Assembly (NCBI RefSeq): GCF_004345365.1
Contig: NZ_SLVF01000002.1
Location: 124,001-188,000 of the forward strand
Length of the DNA stretch: 64,000 bases
Direction: 5' to 3'
DNA from: Kribbella sp. VKM Ac-2568
GTDB taxonomy: Bacteria > Actinomycetota > Actinomycetes > Propionibacteriales > Kribbellaceae
Below are positions 16,355 to 24,271 of the stretch, piece by piece. Every line of letters starts with the position of its first letter. Within the stretch, counting starts at the first letter, position 1. The notes below the pieces were generated by a model. The model made no database searches. It was not told the DNA's origin and saw nothing but the letters and a program-made list of their open reading frames with translations. Both the position numbers and the translations under genes were made by a program.

Positions 16355-16750
16355 TCACGGGATCACCGCGATCGCGCTGATCTCGATCAGGTAGTCCGGG
16401 TGCGCCAGCTTGCTGACCTCGACCATCGTCGAGGCCGGCAGCGGTTCGTGGAAGTACTGCGCGCGGACCTCGTGGATCTTGGCGAAGTCCTCCATGTTGC
16501 GGACGTACACGTCCACCCGGCAGACGTCGTCGAGCGTGCCGCCGGCCGCCTTGACCGCGGCCTGCACGTTCTCGCACACCTGCCGGGTCTGCTCGGTCAC
16601 GTCGCCGACGCCGGCGATACTGCCGTCCGGCCGCCGCGCGGTCATCCCCGACACGAACACCAGCCGTCCGGTCGCCTCGATCGTGGTGGCCTGCGAGAAC
16701 ACCCCGTTCGGGGTCCGCAGCGCCTCACTCGTCAGTTGTTCCTTCGCCAT
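16355..16750 (-). CDS. RidA (YjgF/YER057c/UK114) family protein
   Basis: A 131-aa trimeric-barrel family member: GVFSQATTIEATGRLVFVSG, QTRQVCENVQAAVKAAGGTL, then LPASTMVEVSKLAHPDYLIE. In true RidA imine deaminases the last block reads PARS with a catalytic Arg; here that position is Ser (PAST). The protein therefore belongs to an Rid subgroup without the canonical deaminase Arg. Relatives in 2-aminophenol and 3-hydroxyanthranilate catabolism act as 2-aminomuconate deaminases, which would suit this island. The ATG overlaps the Ldh stop by one base. Confidence 0.86.
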   Translation of the reverse strand: MAKEQLTSEALRTPNGVFSQATTIEATGRLVFVSGMTARRPDGSIAGVGDVTEQTRQVCENVQAAVKAAGGTLDDVCRVDVYVRNMEDFAKIHEVRAQYFHEPLPASTMVEVSKLAHPDYLIEISAIAVIP

Positions 16751-17850
16751 CAGCCCAGCACCCCTCCCGTCGGGATGACGGCGCCGACCGCACGAGCGGC
16801 CTCCAGCAGTCCGTCCAGCCCCGACCTCTCGATCAGTACTCCGTGGCGCCGCTGGTGCTCGGCGCGCTCCGCCTCGATCTCCCCCGGCAGATGCAGCCGC
16901 TTCACCCCCGGCGCGGTGGCGCTCCCCCGGACCCGGTCCGCCAACGCCGACGACCGCTGCCGGAATCCCTCGGCGCCACCCAGCAACTCGGGGTCGATGG
17001 CAAGGAACAGGTGCGCGCAGTCGTTCGGCCGGTCCGGCTCGCGGTACAGCGGCCGCACCTGGTCACCCCAGCCACCACCGCTGAGCACCCCGGTCAGCAC
17101 GTCGATCATCAGCGCCAGCCCGAACCCCTTGTGCCCGGCCGCCGGCAGCAACATCCCCAGTACCGCGGCCTCCGGATCCGTGGTCGGGAGTCCGGACGGA
17201 TCGGTGGCCCAGGTCTCCGGGATCGGCCGCCCGGCCGACGCGGCCAGCCGGATCTTGCCCAGGGCAACAGCCGACAGCGCCATGTCGAGCACGATCTCCA
17301 CGCCGGCCTCGGTCGGTACGGCGATCGCCAGCGGGTTGTTCCCGACGAGCCGCTCGGCCCCTCCTGGCGCCGGCATCAGCGGGGTTGTGTTCGACATCGC
17401 GATGCCGAGGCAGCCCGCCTGGGCCGCCTGGGTGGCCCACCGGCTCGCGGCGCCGAAGTGGTGCGCATTGCGGACCGAGACCAGGCCGATCCCGTACCGG
17501 CCGGCCCGCTCGATCGCGTGTCCCATCGCCTGCGGGCTGGACAGCTGACCCATCCCGCCGCGCGCGTCCACGACGAGCGCCGCACCCGCGTCGTGGACGA
17601 TGTCCAACTCGTGTTCCCGGGTCACCCCGCCCGCGTTCAGGCGTTCGACGTACATCGGCACGAGCATCACGCCGTGCGAGCTGACGCCGCGCAGGTCGGC
17701 CTCGACCAGGGCTGCGGCGATCCGCCCCGCGTCGGCCGGCTCGAACCCGAGCGCGGTGAAGACGGCCGAGACGGTCGCCTCCAGCCAGGCGGGCCGGACC
17801 AACACGCGGCGGTCGGCGTCGGAGGCCGCCCCGGAGGCTTGGGTCGTCAC
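16750..17850 (-). CDS. Ldh-family (malate/L-lactate/ureidoglycolate-type) dehydrogenase
   Basis: About 366 aa from the GTG at 17850, which overlaps the permease stop by four bases (GTGA). Family marks are EADLRGVSSHGVMLVPMYV, VSVRNAHHFGAASRWATQAA, LVGNNPLAIAVPTEAG and AAGHKGFGLALMIDVLTGVL. The members are homodimeric NAD(P)-dependent 2-hydroxyacid dehydrogenases, or imine reductases such as delta-1-piperideine-2-carboxylate reductase, with a fold unrelated to classical Rossmann enzymes. In the island it may handle a 2-hydroxy/2-oxo acid or cyclic imine intermediate. The first ~15 residues are of low conservation. Confidence 0.87.
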   Translation of the reverse strand: MTTQASGAASDADRRVLVRPAWLEATVSAVFTALGFEPADAGRIAAALVEADLRGVSSHGVMLVPMYVERLNAGGVTREHELDIVHDAGAALVVDARGGMGQLSSPQAMGHAIERAGRYGIGLVSVRNAHHFGAASRWATQAAQAGCLGIAMSNTTPLMPAPGGAERLVGNNPLAIAVPTEAGVEIVLDMALSAVALGKIRLAASAGRPIPETWATDPSGLPTTDPEAAVLGMLLPAAGHKGFGLALMIDVLTGVLSGGGWGDQVRPLYREPDRPNDCAHLFLAIDPELLGGAEGFRQRSSALADRVRGSATAPGVKRLHLPGEIEAERAEHQRRHGVLIERSGLDGLLEAARAVGAVIPTGGVLG

Positions 17851-18629
17851 CGGGTCTCCTGTGCCCACGGCAACAACTTTTGCTCCAGCAGCACGAGGCC
17901 GTAGAACAAGATGATGCTCATGATGCTGAGCAACGTGATGGCCGCGAAGGCCAGCGCCGTGTCGGCACTCTGACCCGAGCTCGAGATCACATAGCCGAGG
18001 CCGGCCTGGGCGCCGACGAACTCGGCGATCACGGAACCGATCACCGCGAGCGAGATCGCCACCTTCAGCCCGGTGAAGATCTGCGGCATCGCGTAGGTCA
18101 GCCGCAGCTTGAAGTACTCCTGCGACCGGCTGGCGTTCAGCGAGCGGAGCAGCTCGACCAGCTCGACCGGGGTCGACTTCATCCCGGTCGCGGTCGAGAT
18201 GACGATGGGGAAGAAACAGACCAGCAGCACCATCACGACCTTCGGGAACATCCCGAAGCCCATCCAGACCACCAGCAGCGGCGCGATCGCGATCTTCGGG
18301 ATCGCGTTCACGCCCAGCAGCAGCGGGTAGACGAGCCGCTCGAGGACCGCCGACCGGACGATCAGCAAGGCGATCGGAACGCCGACGACGATCGCGAGCA
18401 GGAATCCCCCCATCGTCTCCAGCAGCGAGACGCCGGTCTCCTTCAACAGGTAGCCGGGCTGTTCGAGGAAGGTCTCGACGACGTCGAGCGGGGACGGCAG
18501 GAGGAACGGCTCGATCGTGAAGACGACCGTTGCCGCCCACCACAGCCCGATCGCGGCGATCAGCCCGACGACGGGCAGCAGCACGGCCGCCGTACGGGAG
18601 GTGGTGAGCCAGGATCCCCTGCTGCTCAT
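17847..18629 (-). CDS. ABC importer permease (SsuC/TauC/ThiX type)
   Basis: A 260-aa BPD_transp_1 membrane protein with about six transmembrane helices; the first is LLPVVGLIAAIGLWWAATVV. The EAA-loop region that contacts the ATPase is around LLRSLNASRSQEYFKLRLTY. The start ATG (MSSRGSW) overlaps the ATPase stop by four bases. Together with the ATPase and the NMT1-like binding protein it forms an importer of the nitrate/sulfonate/taurine/pyrimidine-precursor class. It probably brings the island's substrate into the cell. Confidence 0.9.
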   Translation of the reverse strand: MSSRGSWLTTSRTAAVLLPVVGLIAAIGLWWAATVVFTIEPFLLPSPLDVVETFLEQPGYLLKETGVSLLETMGGFLLAIVVGVPIALLIVRSAVLERLVYPLLLGVNAIPKIAIAPLLVVWMGFGMFPKVVMVLLVCFFPIVISTATGMKSTPVELVELLRSLNASRSQEYFKLRLTYAMPQIFTGLKVAISLAVIGSVIAEFVGAQAGLGYVISSSGQSADTALAFAAITLLSIMSIILFYGLVLLEQKLLPWAQETR

Positions 18630-19426
18630 CGCCGCGCCTCGGGGACGTCCACCTGGTCGTGCGGGCGCTCGGCGAGCAGACCGTGCAGGTGGCCGCTGAT
18701 CTGCGCCACGTCGGCGAGGTGGGCGTTCTGGCCGAGGCTGCGCGGCCGCGGGATGTCGATCTCGACGATCTCGCGCAACCGGCCGGGCCGCGGCGTCAGC
18801 ACTGCCACCCGATCGGCCAGCACGACGGCCTCCTCGATCGAGTGGGTGACGAAGACGATGGTGGTCGCGAGCTCCATCTGGATCCGCTGCAGCTCTGCGG
18901 AAAGCTCGGTCCGGGTGAGCGCGTCGAGAGCCGAGAACGGCTCGTCCATCAGCATCACCTTGGGGCTGCGGATCAGCGACCGGCACAGCGACACCCGCTG
19001 CTGCATCCCGCCGGACAACTCGTGCGGGAGCCGGCGCTCGAACCCCTTCAACCCGACCAGGTCGAGGAGTTCGTGCGCGCGGTCCCGGTACTGCGACTTA
19101 CTGCGTTCGGAGTCGCCGCCGGAGATCTCCACCGGCAGCATCACGTTCGAGATGACCGACCGCCAGGGCAGCAGCGCCGGTCGCTGGAACATGAAGGAGA
19201 CGTCCCGGCGAGGTCCGGTGACGGGTTCCCCCGCCACCTCGACCCCGCCGTACGTCGGTGGCAGCAGCCCCGCGATCAGCCGGAGCAGCGTGGACTTGCC
19301 GCAGCCGGACCGGCCGATCAACGTGACGAACTCGTTCTGCCGGACGTGCAGGTCGATCCCGTCGAGAGCCTGTACCCGGCCCCCGCGTCCCTCGAAGACC
19401 TGCCCCACACCGTCCAGCCGGATCAT
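18626..19426 (-). CDS. ABC importer ATP-binding protein (SsuB/TauB/ThiZ type)
   Basis: A 266-aa ATPase: Walker A in LIGRSGCGKSTLLRLIAG, Q-loop in MFQRPALLPW, signature LSGGMQQRVSLCRSLI, Walker B VMLMDEPFSALD and H-loop FVTHSIEEA. The family energises import of sulfonates, taurine, nitrate or thiamin precursors. It is separated by two bases from the binding-protein gene and overlaps the permease gene by four bases, so the three are expressed together. Confidence 0.93.
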   Translation of the reverse strand: MIRLDGVGQVFEGRGGRVQALDGIDLHVRQNEFVTLIGRSGCGKSTLLRLIAGLLPPTYGGVEVAGEPVTGPRRDVSFMFQRPALLPWRSVISNVMLPVEISGGDSERSKSQYRDRAHELLDLVGLKGFERRLPHELSGGMQQRVSLCRSLIRSPKVMLMDEPFSALDALTRTELSAELQRIQMELATTIVFVTHSIEEAVVLADRVAVLTPRPGRLREIVEIDIPRPRSLGQNAHLADVAQISGHLHGLLAERPHDQVDVPEARR

Positions 19427-19428
19427 GC

Positions 19429-20451
19429 TCAGCCCTTCGGCGCCAGGTCGATGCTCACCACGTCGGCCGGAGTGACAGAGCCCTTGGTCACCTGCTCTGC
19501 GTCGACCAGGGAGTCGATGATGCTCTGGACGCGGGCCGGGTTGACCTCGCCCAGCGCGCCGTTGAAGCCGTCCGGCTTCACGTACGGCTTCATCAACTGC
19601 AGTTCCTCGGTCGCCACCTGAAGGTCCGTGTTCGGCACGTACTTCTTCAGGATCGCGGCCGCCCCGGCCGGGTCGTCGATGGTGTCCTGCAGACCCTTGA
19701 GCAGCGCCCCGGTGAACTTCTTCACCTGGTCCGGGTGCTCCTTGGCCAGATCGGTCCGGGTGACGATCGCGTTCCCGTACAGGTCCGGCAGCTTCTCGCC
19801 GTACGGCAGCACGACGGCCTTGCGCTTCTTGCTGTCGGCCTTCTCGACCAGCGGCACGCCGACGACGAACTGACCGATCCCGTCCACCCGGCCGGCCGCC
19901 AGCAGTGCCGGCAGACCCGGAGGCGGCGAAGGCACGAACTTGGTGTCCTTCGCCGGGATCCCGACGGCCTTCGCGTACAGCGGGAACATCACCGTGTTGG
20001 TCGACCCCGGCTGGTCACCGATCCGCTTGCCCGGCAGGTCCTGCGGGGTCTTGATGGAGCCACCCTCGAGCGCGACGATCGCGGCCAGCGACCGCTGGTG
20101 GACCATCCCGACCGTGGTCACCGGGAGCTTCTGCTTGCCCAGCGTGATCACGGTCGCGGTGAAGTCACCGATGCCGTAGTCGGCCTGGCCGCCGGCGACG
20201 AGCTTGAGCACGTCGACGGTGCCGCTGCCCGGGTTGATGGTGACGTCGAAACCGGCGTCCTTGAAATAGCCCTTTTCCTTCGCGACATAGGCATAGGCCT
20301 CGCGGCCGAAAGTGTTGAACGAAGTCAGGTAGCTGACCTTCGTCAGTGATTCGTCCCCGTTCTGGCTGCCCGTGTCGCTGTCATTGCACGCGCTGACTCC
20401 AGCGAGTGCCATAACCGCCACCAGGGCGACGGCCGAACGTCTGAACCTCAT
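19429..20451 (-). CDS. ABC importer substrate-binding lipoprotein (NMT1/THI5-like)
   Basis: A 340-aa lipoprotein. The start MRFRRSAVALVAVMALAG was chosen because it begins a signal peptide ending in the lipobox AGVSAC with the lipidated Cys at residue 22; a longer frame upstream crosses the operator. The mature part is an NMT1/THI5-like type II periplasmic-binding fold: YVAKEKGYFKDAGFDVTINP, VDVLKLVAGGQADYGIGDFT and ADVVSIDLAP at the end. Substrates in the family include pyrimidine precursors, aromatic acids and sulfonates. First gene of the catabolic operon; GAGAGG precedes the ATG and a strong palindrome lies 23 bp upstream. Confidence 0.9.
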   Translation of the reverse strand: MRFRRSAVALVAVMALAGVSACNDSDTGSQNGDESLTKVSYLTSFNTFGREAYAYVAKEKGYFKDAGFDVTINPGSGTVDVLKLVAGGQADYGIGDFTATVITLGKQKLPVTTVGMVHQRSLAAIVALEGGSIKTPQDLPGKRIGDQPGSTNTVMFPLYAKAVGIPAKDTKFVPSPPPGLPALLAAGRVDGIGQFVVGVPLVEKADSKKRKAVVLPYGEKLPDLYGNAIVTRTDLAKEHPDQVKKFTGALLKGLQDTIDDPAGAAAILKKYVPNTDLQVATEELQLMKPYVKPDGFNGALGEVNPARVQSIIDSLVDAEQVTKGSVTPADVVSIDLAPKG

Positions 20452-20471
20452 ACTTGGACCTCTCATCTCCG

Positions 20472-20494
20472 ATATTTGATCAAACATCAAATAT
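20472..20494. promoter_or_regulatory. GntR/FCD-type operator, site 1 (importer promoter)
   Basis: A perfect inverted repeat: arms ATATTTGAT (20472-20480) and ATCAAATAT (20486-20494) around a 5-bp spacer. Its core TTTGATCAAACATCAAAT is repeated with three differences at 11073-11090. The position just before the first gene of the island and the TGATCA core fit a FadR-like regulator. Confidence 0.7.
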
Positions 20495-20889
20495 GGAAGG
20501 GTGGTCAATCGGCCCTCGGGGACTTCACAGTGTCTTTACGTCACCGTCCGGATCCCCTCAGAACCCGATTGCCGCCCGTCCTGGAGCCGTTTCCCCATGC
20601 CTGTCCGCACTCGGACGGGCATCCCGCCCCGACCACAGACCGTACCGGTATGGACAGCAGATCGCGACGTTCCTGAGGACACAACGTGTTCGCCTTAGGA
20701 CAAATTTGTGTAAACCGGCGGTGTTCTGTGATCTCCGTCATGCAGGCGCTCTCCTCCTCCTCCTGGGAACCGCACCAGCCTCGGAACACACCAGTACGCC
20801 GTACTCCGGGTTGGCGGTCATGCCGCAGAGGGAGAGGGCTCCCCCAGCCGAGGGAACGGTCCGGACCGTCGGGCTGACAGGATGAACGG
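20495..20889. other. intergenic region between divergent operons
   Basis: About 395 bases with lower GC than the neighbours, separating the catabolic operon from the sensor kinase gene. It must hold the promoters of both. Short frames on either strand show no family signal, and no riboswitch or tRNA feature was recognised. Confidence 0.5.
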
Positions 20890-22143
20890 GTGGCGAACGT
20901 GCTGGTGCGCGGGTCGACGTACCTGCGCTGGGTCTACCTGCTGCTGGGTGCTGCCCTGGTGCTGGCGTTCATCCTGGTCGACAGCGCGCTGGTCTCCCTG
21001 GTGCAGGAGCTCGGCCTTCCTGTAGTACTGACCGGGATCCTGATCGCCGTCGTGGTGGTCGCCCCGCCCGTCGTACTGGGTGGGCTGCCGGCCGTCCGCG
21101 AGGTGGAGGGCATCGCCGTCGAGTCGTTGCTCGGCGTCCGGTTCGACGAGCAGCCGCTCGGCCCGGCCCGGACTTGGGCCCAGCGCCGCCGGACCACCAC
21201 CTGGTTCTGCCTGCACCTGGTCGCGGGTGGATTCGTCGGCGTGATCAGCACCTTCGTCTTCGGCGTCGGCGCGGTGTTGCTCGCGGCCCCTTTCCGCTCA
21301 CCCGGCTCCCACGAGGTGGTCCCAGGTATCGACTACCAGGTCCGAGGCAACTGGACCGATCTCTGGATGCCGCTCGCCTCGATCGTCGCGATCGCCCTAG
21401 TCTTCGTCCTGTCCGCCGCGATCGGAGCACTGCTCGCCTACACGGCCCCGCGGGTGCTCGGCCCGACCCCGGCCGAGCGGATCGAACTGCTCGAGCGGCG
21501 TACCGCGACACTTGCCGAGCGCAACCGTCTCGCCCGCGAGCTGCACGACAGCGTCGGCCACGCGCTCAGCCTCGTCACGATCCAGGCGGCTGCCGCGCGG
21601 CGCGTGCTCGCAACCGATCCTGCCTTCGCCGAGACCGCGCTGGCTGCGATGGAGACCTCGGCCCGCGCCGCGCTCGCGGACCTCGACCACGTGCTCGGCC
21701 TGCTCCGTGATGACCGCCGACCGGGGTCGCAGACCGCGCCGCAGGCCACCCTCGGCAACCTGACCCGGCTCGTCGAGGCGACCCGCGCGGGTGGGATCTC
21801 CGTCGAGGTCAAACGCACCGGTGACCTCGACGAGTTGCCCGCGGCGGTGTCCCGCGAGGCGTACCGGATCGTCCAGGAAGGTCTCACCAACGCGATCCGG
21901 CACGCCGGCCGGCCCGCTGACGAACTCACGGTCGACCTGTCGATCAACCTCGACAAGACCGGCCTGCTGCTTGAGCTGACCAACCCGGTCAGCGGCACCT
22001 CGGACCACTCGGGCGGCGGACGGGGGCTGGCCGGCATCCGCGAGAGGGTCGCCGTACTGCGCGGCACCGTCGAGGCGGGCCTGGTCGCGGACCGATGGAG
22101 ACTCGCGGTGACCCTGCCTGTCGCCGTCACGACGAAAGGATGA
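20890..22143 (+). CDS. NarL-type sensor histidine kinase (HisKA_3)
   Basis: A 417-aa membrane kinase. The N-terminal half has about four transmembrane segments (the first WVYLLLGAALVLAFILVDSA, later LHLVAGGFVGVISTFVFGVG). The dimerisation/phosphoacceptor motif ERNRLARELHDSVGHALSLV puts the phosphorylated His at residue 219. The HATPase domain shows the N-box REAYRIVQEGLTNAIRHAG and the G-box GGGRGLAGIRERVAVLRG. It overlaps the response regulator by four bases. The stimulus is unknown; the extracytoplasmic loops are short, so it may sense the membrane or an intracellular signal. Confidence 0.92.
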   Translation: MANVLVRGSTYLRWVYLLLGAALVLAFILVDSALVSLVQELGLPVVLTGILIAVVVVAPPVVLGGLPAVREVEGIAVESLLGVRFDEQPLGPARTWAQRRRTTTWFCLHLVAGGFVGVISTFVFGVGAVLLAAPFRSPGSHEVVPGIDYQVRGNWTDLWMPLASIVAIALVFVLSAAIGALLAYTAPRVLGPTPAERIELLERRTATLAERNRLARELHDSVGHALSLVTIQAAAARRVLATDPAFAETALAAMETSARAALADLDHVLGLLRDDRRPGSQTAPQATLGNLTRLVEATRAGGISVEVKRTGDLDELPAAVSREAYRIVQEGLTNAIRHAGRPADELTVDLSINLDKTGLLLELTNPVSGTSDHSGGGRGLAGIRERVAVLRGTVEAGLVADRWRLAVTLPVAVTTKG

Positions 22144-22799
22144 CAGTGCAGATTTCGGTGGTCGTAGTGGACGACGAGCCCCTGATCCGGAGCGGCCTGC
22201 GCGCCATCATCGACGCGGAGCCCGACCTGTCCGTGGTCGGCGAGGCGGGCGACGGCGCGGAGGTGCTCCCGGTGGTGCGGCGGACCCGGCCGGACGTAGT
22301 ACTGATGGACGTCCGGATGCCCGCGGTCGACGGCATCCAGGCCACCCGGCTGCTGCTCGACGGGCTCGACCCGGCGCCACGCGTGCTGGTCGTCACCACC
22401 TTCGAGAACGACGACTACGTGTACGACGCGCTGCGGGCCGGGGCCTCGGGGTTCCTGCTGAAGCGGACTCCCCCGGACGACATCATCGCGGCGATCCGCA
22501 CGGTCGCGGGGAGCGAGTCACTGCTGTTCCCGGAGGCGATCAGGTCGCTGGCGCTGGCCCACGCGCCGACGGACCAGCAACCGAGCGGACTGGAGCAGTA
22601 CCAGTTGACCGATCGGGAGCAGGAGGTGCTGCGGTTGATGGCTCGCGGGCTGTCGAACGCGGAGATCGCCGCCGAACTCATCCTCGGGGTCCAGACGATC
22701 AAGACCCACGTGGCGAACCTGCTCGCCAAACTAGGCGCCCGGGACCGCACCCAGGCAGTCATCCTGGCCTACGAATCCGGCTTCGTCCCCCTGCACTGA
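22140..22799 (+). CDS. NarL/FixJ-family response regulator
   Basis: A 219-aa regulator. The receiver domain has the acidic pocket VVVDDEP near residue 12 and the phosphoacceptor Asp57 in VVLMDVRMP; the LuxR-type HTH (about residues 155-215) shows LTDREQEVLRLMARGLSNAE and TIKTHVANLLAKLGARDRTQ. The ATG at 22140 overlaps the kinase stop (ATGA) and is preceded by GAAAGG. It forms a cognate pair with the upstream kinase and is followed by a strong bidirectional terminator. Its targets are not evident; the neighbouring genes are not known members of a typical regulon. Confidence 0.93.
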   Translation: MTVQISVVVVDDEPLIRSGLRAIIDAEPDLSVVGEAGDGAEVLPVVRRTRPDVVLMDVRMPAVDGIQATRLLLDGLDPAPRVLVVTTFENDDYVYDALRAGASGFLLKRTPPDDIIAAIRTVAGSESLLFPEAIRSLALAHAPTDQQPSGLEQYQLTDREQEVLRLMARGLSNAEIAAELILGVQTIKTHVANLLAKLGARDRTQAVILAYESGFVPLH

Positions 22800-22821
22800 G
22801 TCCTGAGCAGGCCGTCTCGAG

Positions 22822-22845
22822 CAGCTCAGGCCGCGGCCTGAGCTG
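22822..22845. terminator. bidirectional terminator hairpin
   Basis: A perfect 24-nt palindrome with arms CAGCTCAGGCC and GGCCTGAGCTG lies between the convergent response regulator (+) and MarR (-) genes. No T-tract follows, as is common in high-GC actinobacteria. Confidence 0.7.
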
Positions 22846-22866
22846 GTCTGGGGCGTGGCCAGGCGA

Positions 22867-23394
22867 TCAGGTTTCGGTGATGTCGATGGACTCGTCGGCG
22901 AGCTCGCAGGCGTTGTGGATCGGGTCGACCGCGTCGGCCTTCACCGCCACCCGCTGGAGCAGCATCCGGAAGATCAGCCGCTCACCCTCGTCGAGGCTGC
23001 CCAGCACGTCCCGCTCCGCCGCGGACAGCCGGCGTTCCAGGTCGCACAGAGTCTCCTTGCCCTGGTCCGTCGGCACGATCAGCCGGGCCCGGCGATCGGC
23101 CGGATCCGGCTGGCGCAGTACCAGGCCGGTCTTCTCCAGGTCGTCCAGCAGGTAGGTCATCACCGTCCGGTCGACGCCCAGCTGCGCGGCCAGGTCGAGC
23201 TGCCGCTTCGGTCCCTCGGCGTTCGTCGTCGCCAGCACCTGGTAGCCGCGGGGACCACCCGGGACGTCGTCCAGCGCGGCCGCGGCGGCCTTGGCGTACC
23301 GGCGGAAGACCACACCGAGCGCCCAACCGAGGTCGGCCTCGACAGAAGTCGCGGTCGCTCCCCCGCCGCGCGACTCGAACACAGAACTGGTCAT
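22867..23394 (-). CDS. MarR-family transcriptional regulator
   Basis: About 175 aa from MTSSVFESR; an ATG nine bases earlier is also possible. The winged HTH is in RQLDLAAQLGVDRTVMTYLL and the wing in PADRRARLIVPTDQGKETL. The order and the DRRAR wing are typical of MarR/OhrR-like repressors of stress or drug-response genes. It is divergent from the azoreductase gene at 23520 with a 125-bp shared promoter region, so it probably represses that gene and itself; the ligand may be a phenolic or quinone compound (inference). Confidence 0.87.
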   Translation of the reverse strand: MTSSVFESRGGGATATSVEADLGWALGVVFRRYAKAAAAALDDVPGGPRGYQVLATTNAEGPKRQLDLAAQLGVDRTVMTYLLDDLEKTGLVLRQPDPADRRARLIVPTDQGKETLCDLERRLSAAERDVLGSLDEGERLIFRMLLQRVAVKADAVDPIHNACELADESIDITET

Positions 23395-23519
23395 GAAACC
23401 CATCGTACGGGGTCTATGCCACGGGAAATACGATCTGGCTTGAATATGTTCTGCTAGACAGACTATCTTCGTGGAAGCTCATCACGAGCCTCGCCCGAAC
23501 TGTTCCTGAGAGGAATCAC

Positions 23520-24188
23520 ATGACCACCCTCCTTCGCGTCGACGCCAGCATCCGGGTCGACGGATCCGTCAGCCGCGCGCTCGCCGACAGCGCCGAGGCC
23601 ACCTGGAAGGCGGAGCACCCGGACGGCGTCGTGGTCCGTCGCGATCTGGGTAAGCACCCGATCCCGTCCGATGTCTGGCCGGCGGTCATCTCGGCCAACA
23701 TGGGTCTCGACGGCGGCCCGGACGCGGACCGCGCTGAAACCGCCGCGGCAGTGGCCCTGGCCAACGAACTGTCGAGCGAACTGAAGAACGCGGACACCGT
23801 GCTGCTCGCGGTACCGCTGTACAACTACGGCCTCTCCCAGCACGTGAAGACCTGGATCGATCTGCTGCTGGCCGACACCGAACTGGTCAGCGGCCCCGGC
23901 CCGGTCCAGGGCAGGCCGATCATCTTCACCCTGGCCCGTGGCGGCGGCTACGGCCCCGGCACTCCCCGCGAGGGCTGGGACCACGCCACGCCGTACCTGG
24001 AGCGCGTCTTCGGCGACATGTTCGGCATGGACGTCCGCCAGGCCGTCGCCGAGCTCACGCTGGCTCCGGTCACCCCGGCGATGGCCGAGCTGATCGACCA
24101 GTCCAAGGTCTCGGAGGAAGAGGCCCACTCCTCCGCCATGGAGCACGCGGCCGACGTCGCCCGCGCCCTGACCGAAGCCGCCGCCTGA
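23520..24188 (+). CDS. FMN-dependent NADH-azoreductase / quinone reductase
   Basis: A 222-aa flavodoxin-like-fold protein: MTTLLRVDASIRVDGSVSRA carries the FMN-phosphate loop, AVPLYNYGLSQHVKTWIDLL is the FMN-ring motif of AzoR, and ARGGGYGPGTPREGWDHATP follows. AzoR enzymes reduce azo dyes and quinones with NADH, giving protection from thiol-reactive quinones. GAGAGG lies just before the ATG. The divergent MarR gene is the likely regulator. Confidence 0.9.
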   Translation: MTTLLRVDASIRVDGSVSRALADSAEATWKAEHPDGVVVRRDLGKHPIPSDVWPAVISANMGLDGGPDADRAETAAAVALANELSSELKNADTVLLAVPLYNYGLSQHVKTWIDLLLADTELVSGPGPVQGRPIIFTLARGGGYGPGTPREGWDHATPYLERVFGDMFGMDVRQAVAELTLAPVTPAMAELIDQSKVSEEEAHSSAMEHAADVARALTEAAA

Positions 24189-24189
24189 C

Positions 24190-24207
24190 CGTCAGCCCCT
24201 GCTGACG
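24190..24207 (+). terminator. short terminator hairpin after the azoreductase
   Basis: CGTCAGC-CCCT-GCTGACG forms a 7-bp perfect stem with a 4-nt loop two bases after the stop codon, followed by a T/C-rich run. Confidence 0.55.
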
Positions 24208-24271
24208 TCGTCTGTCGCAGCGGTTGGGCTTGACGAGAGGTCTGACAGTGCCGTGCTCGAGCCGGCGCCGT

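Noticed and set aside
20541..20789. 82-codon minus-strand frame in the intergenic region
   Set aside because: No family signal, no ribosome-binding site, composition unlike coding DNA.
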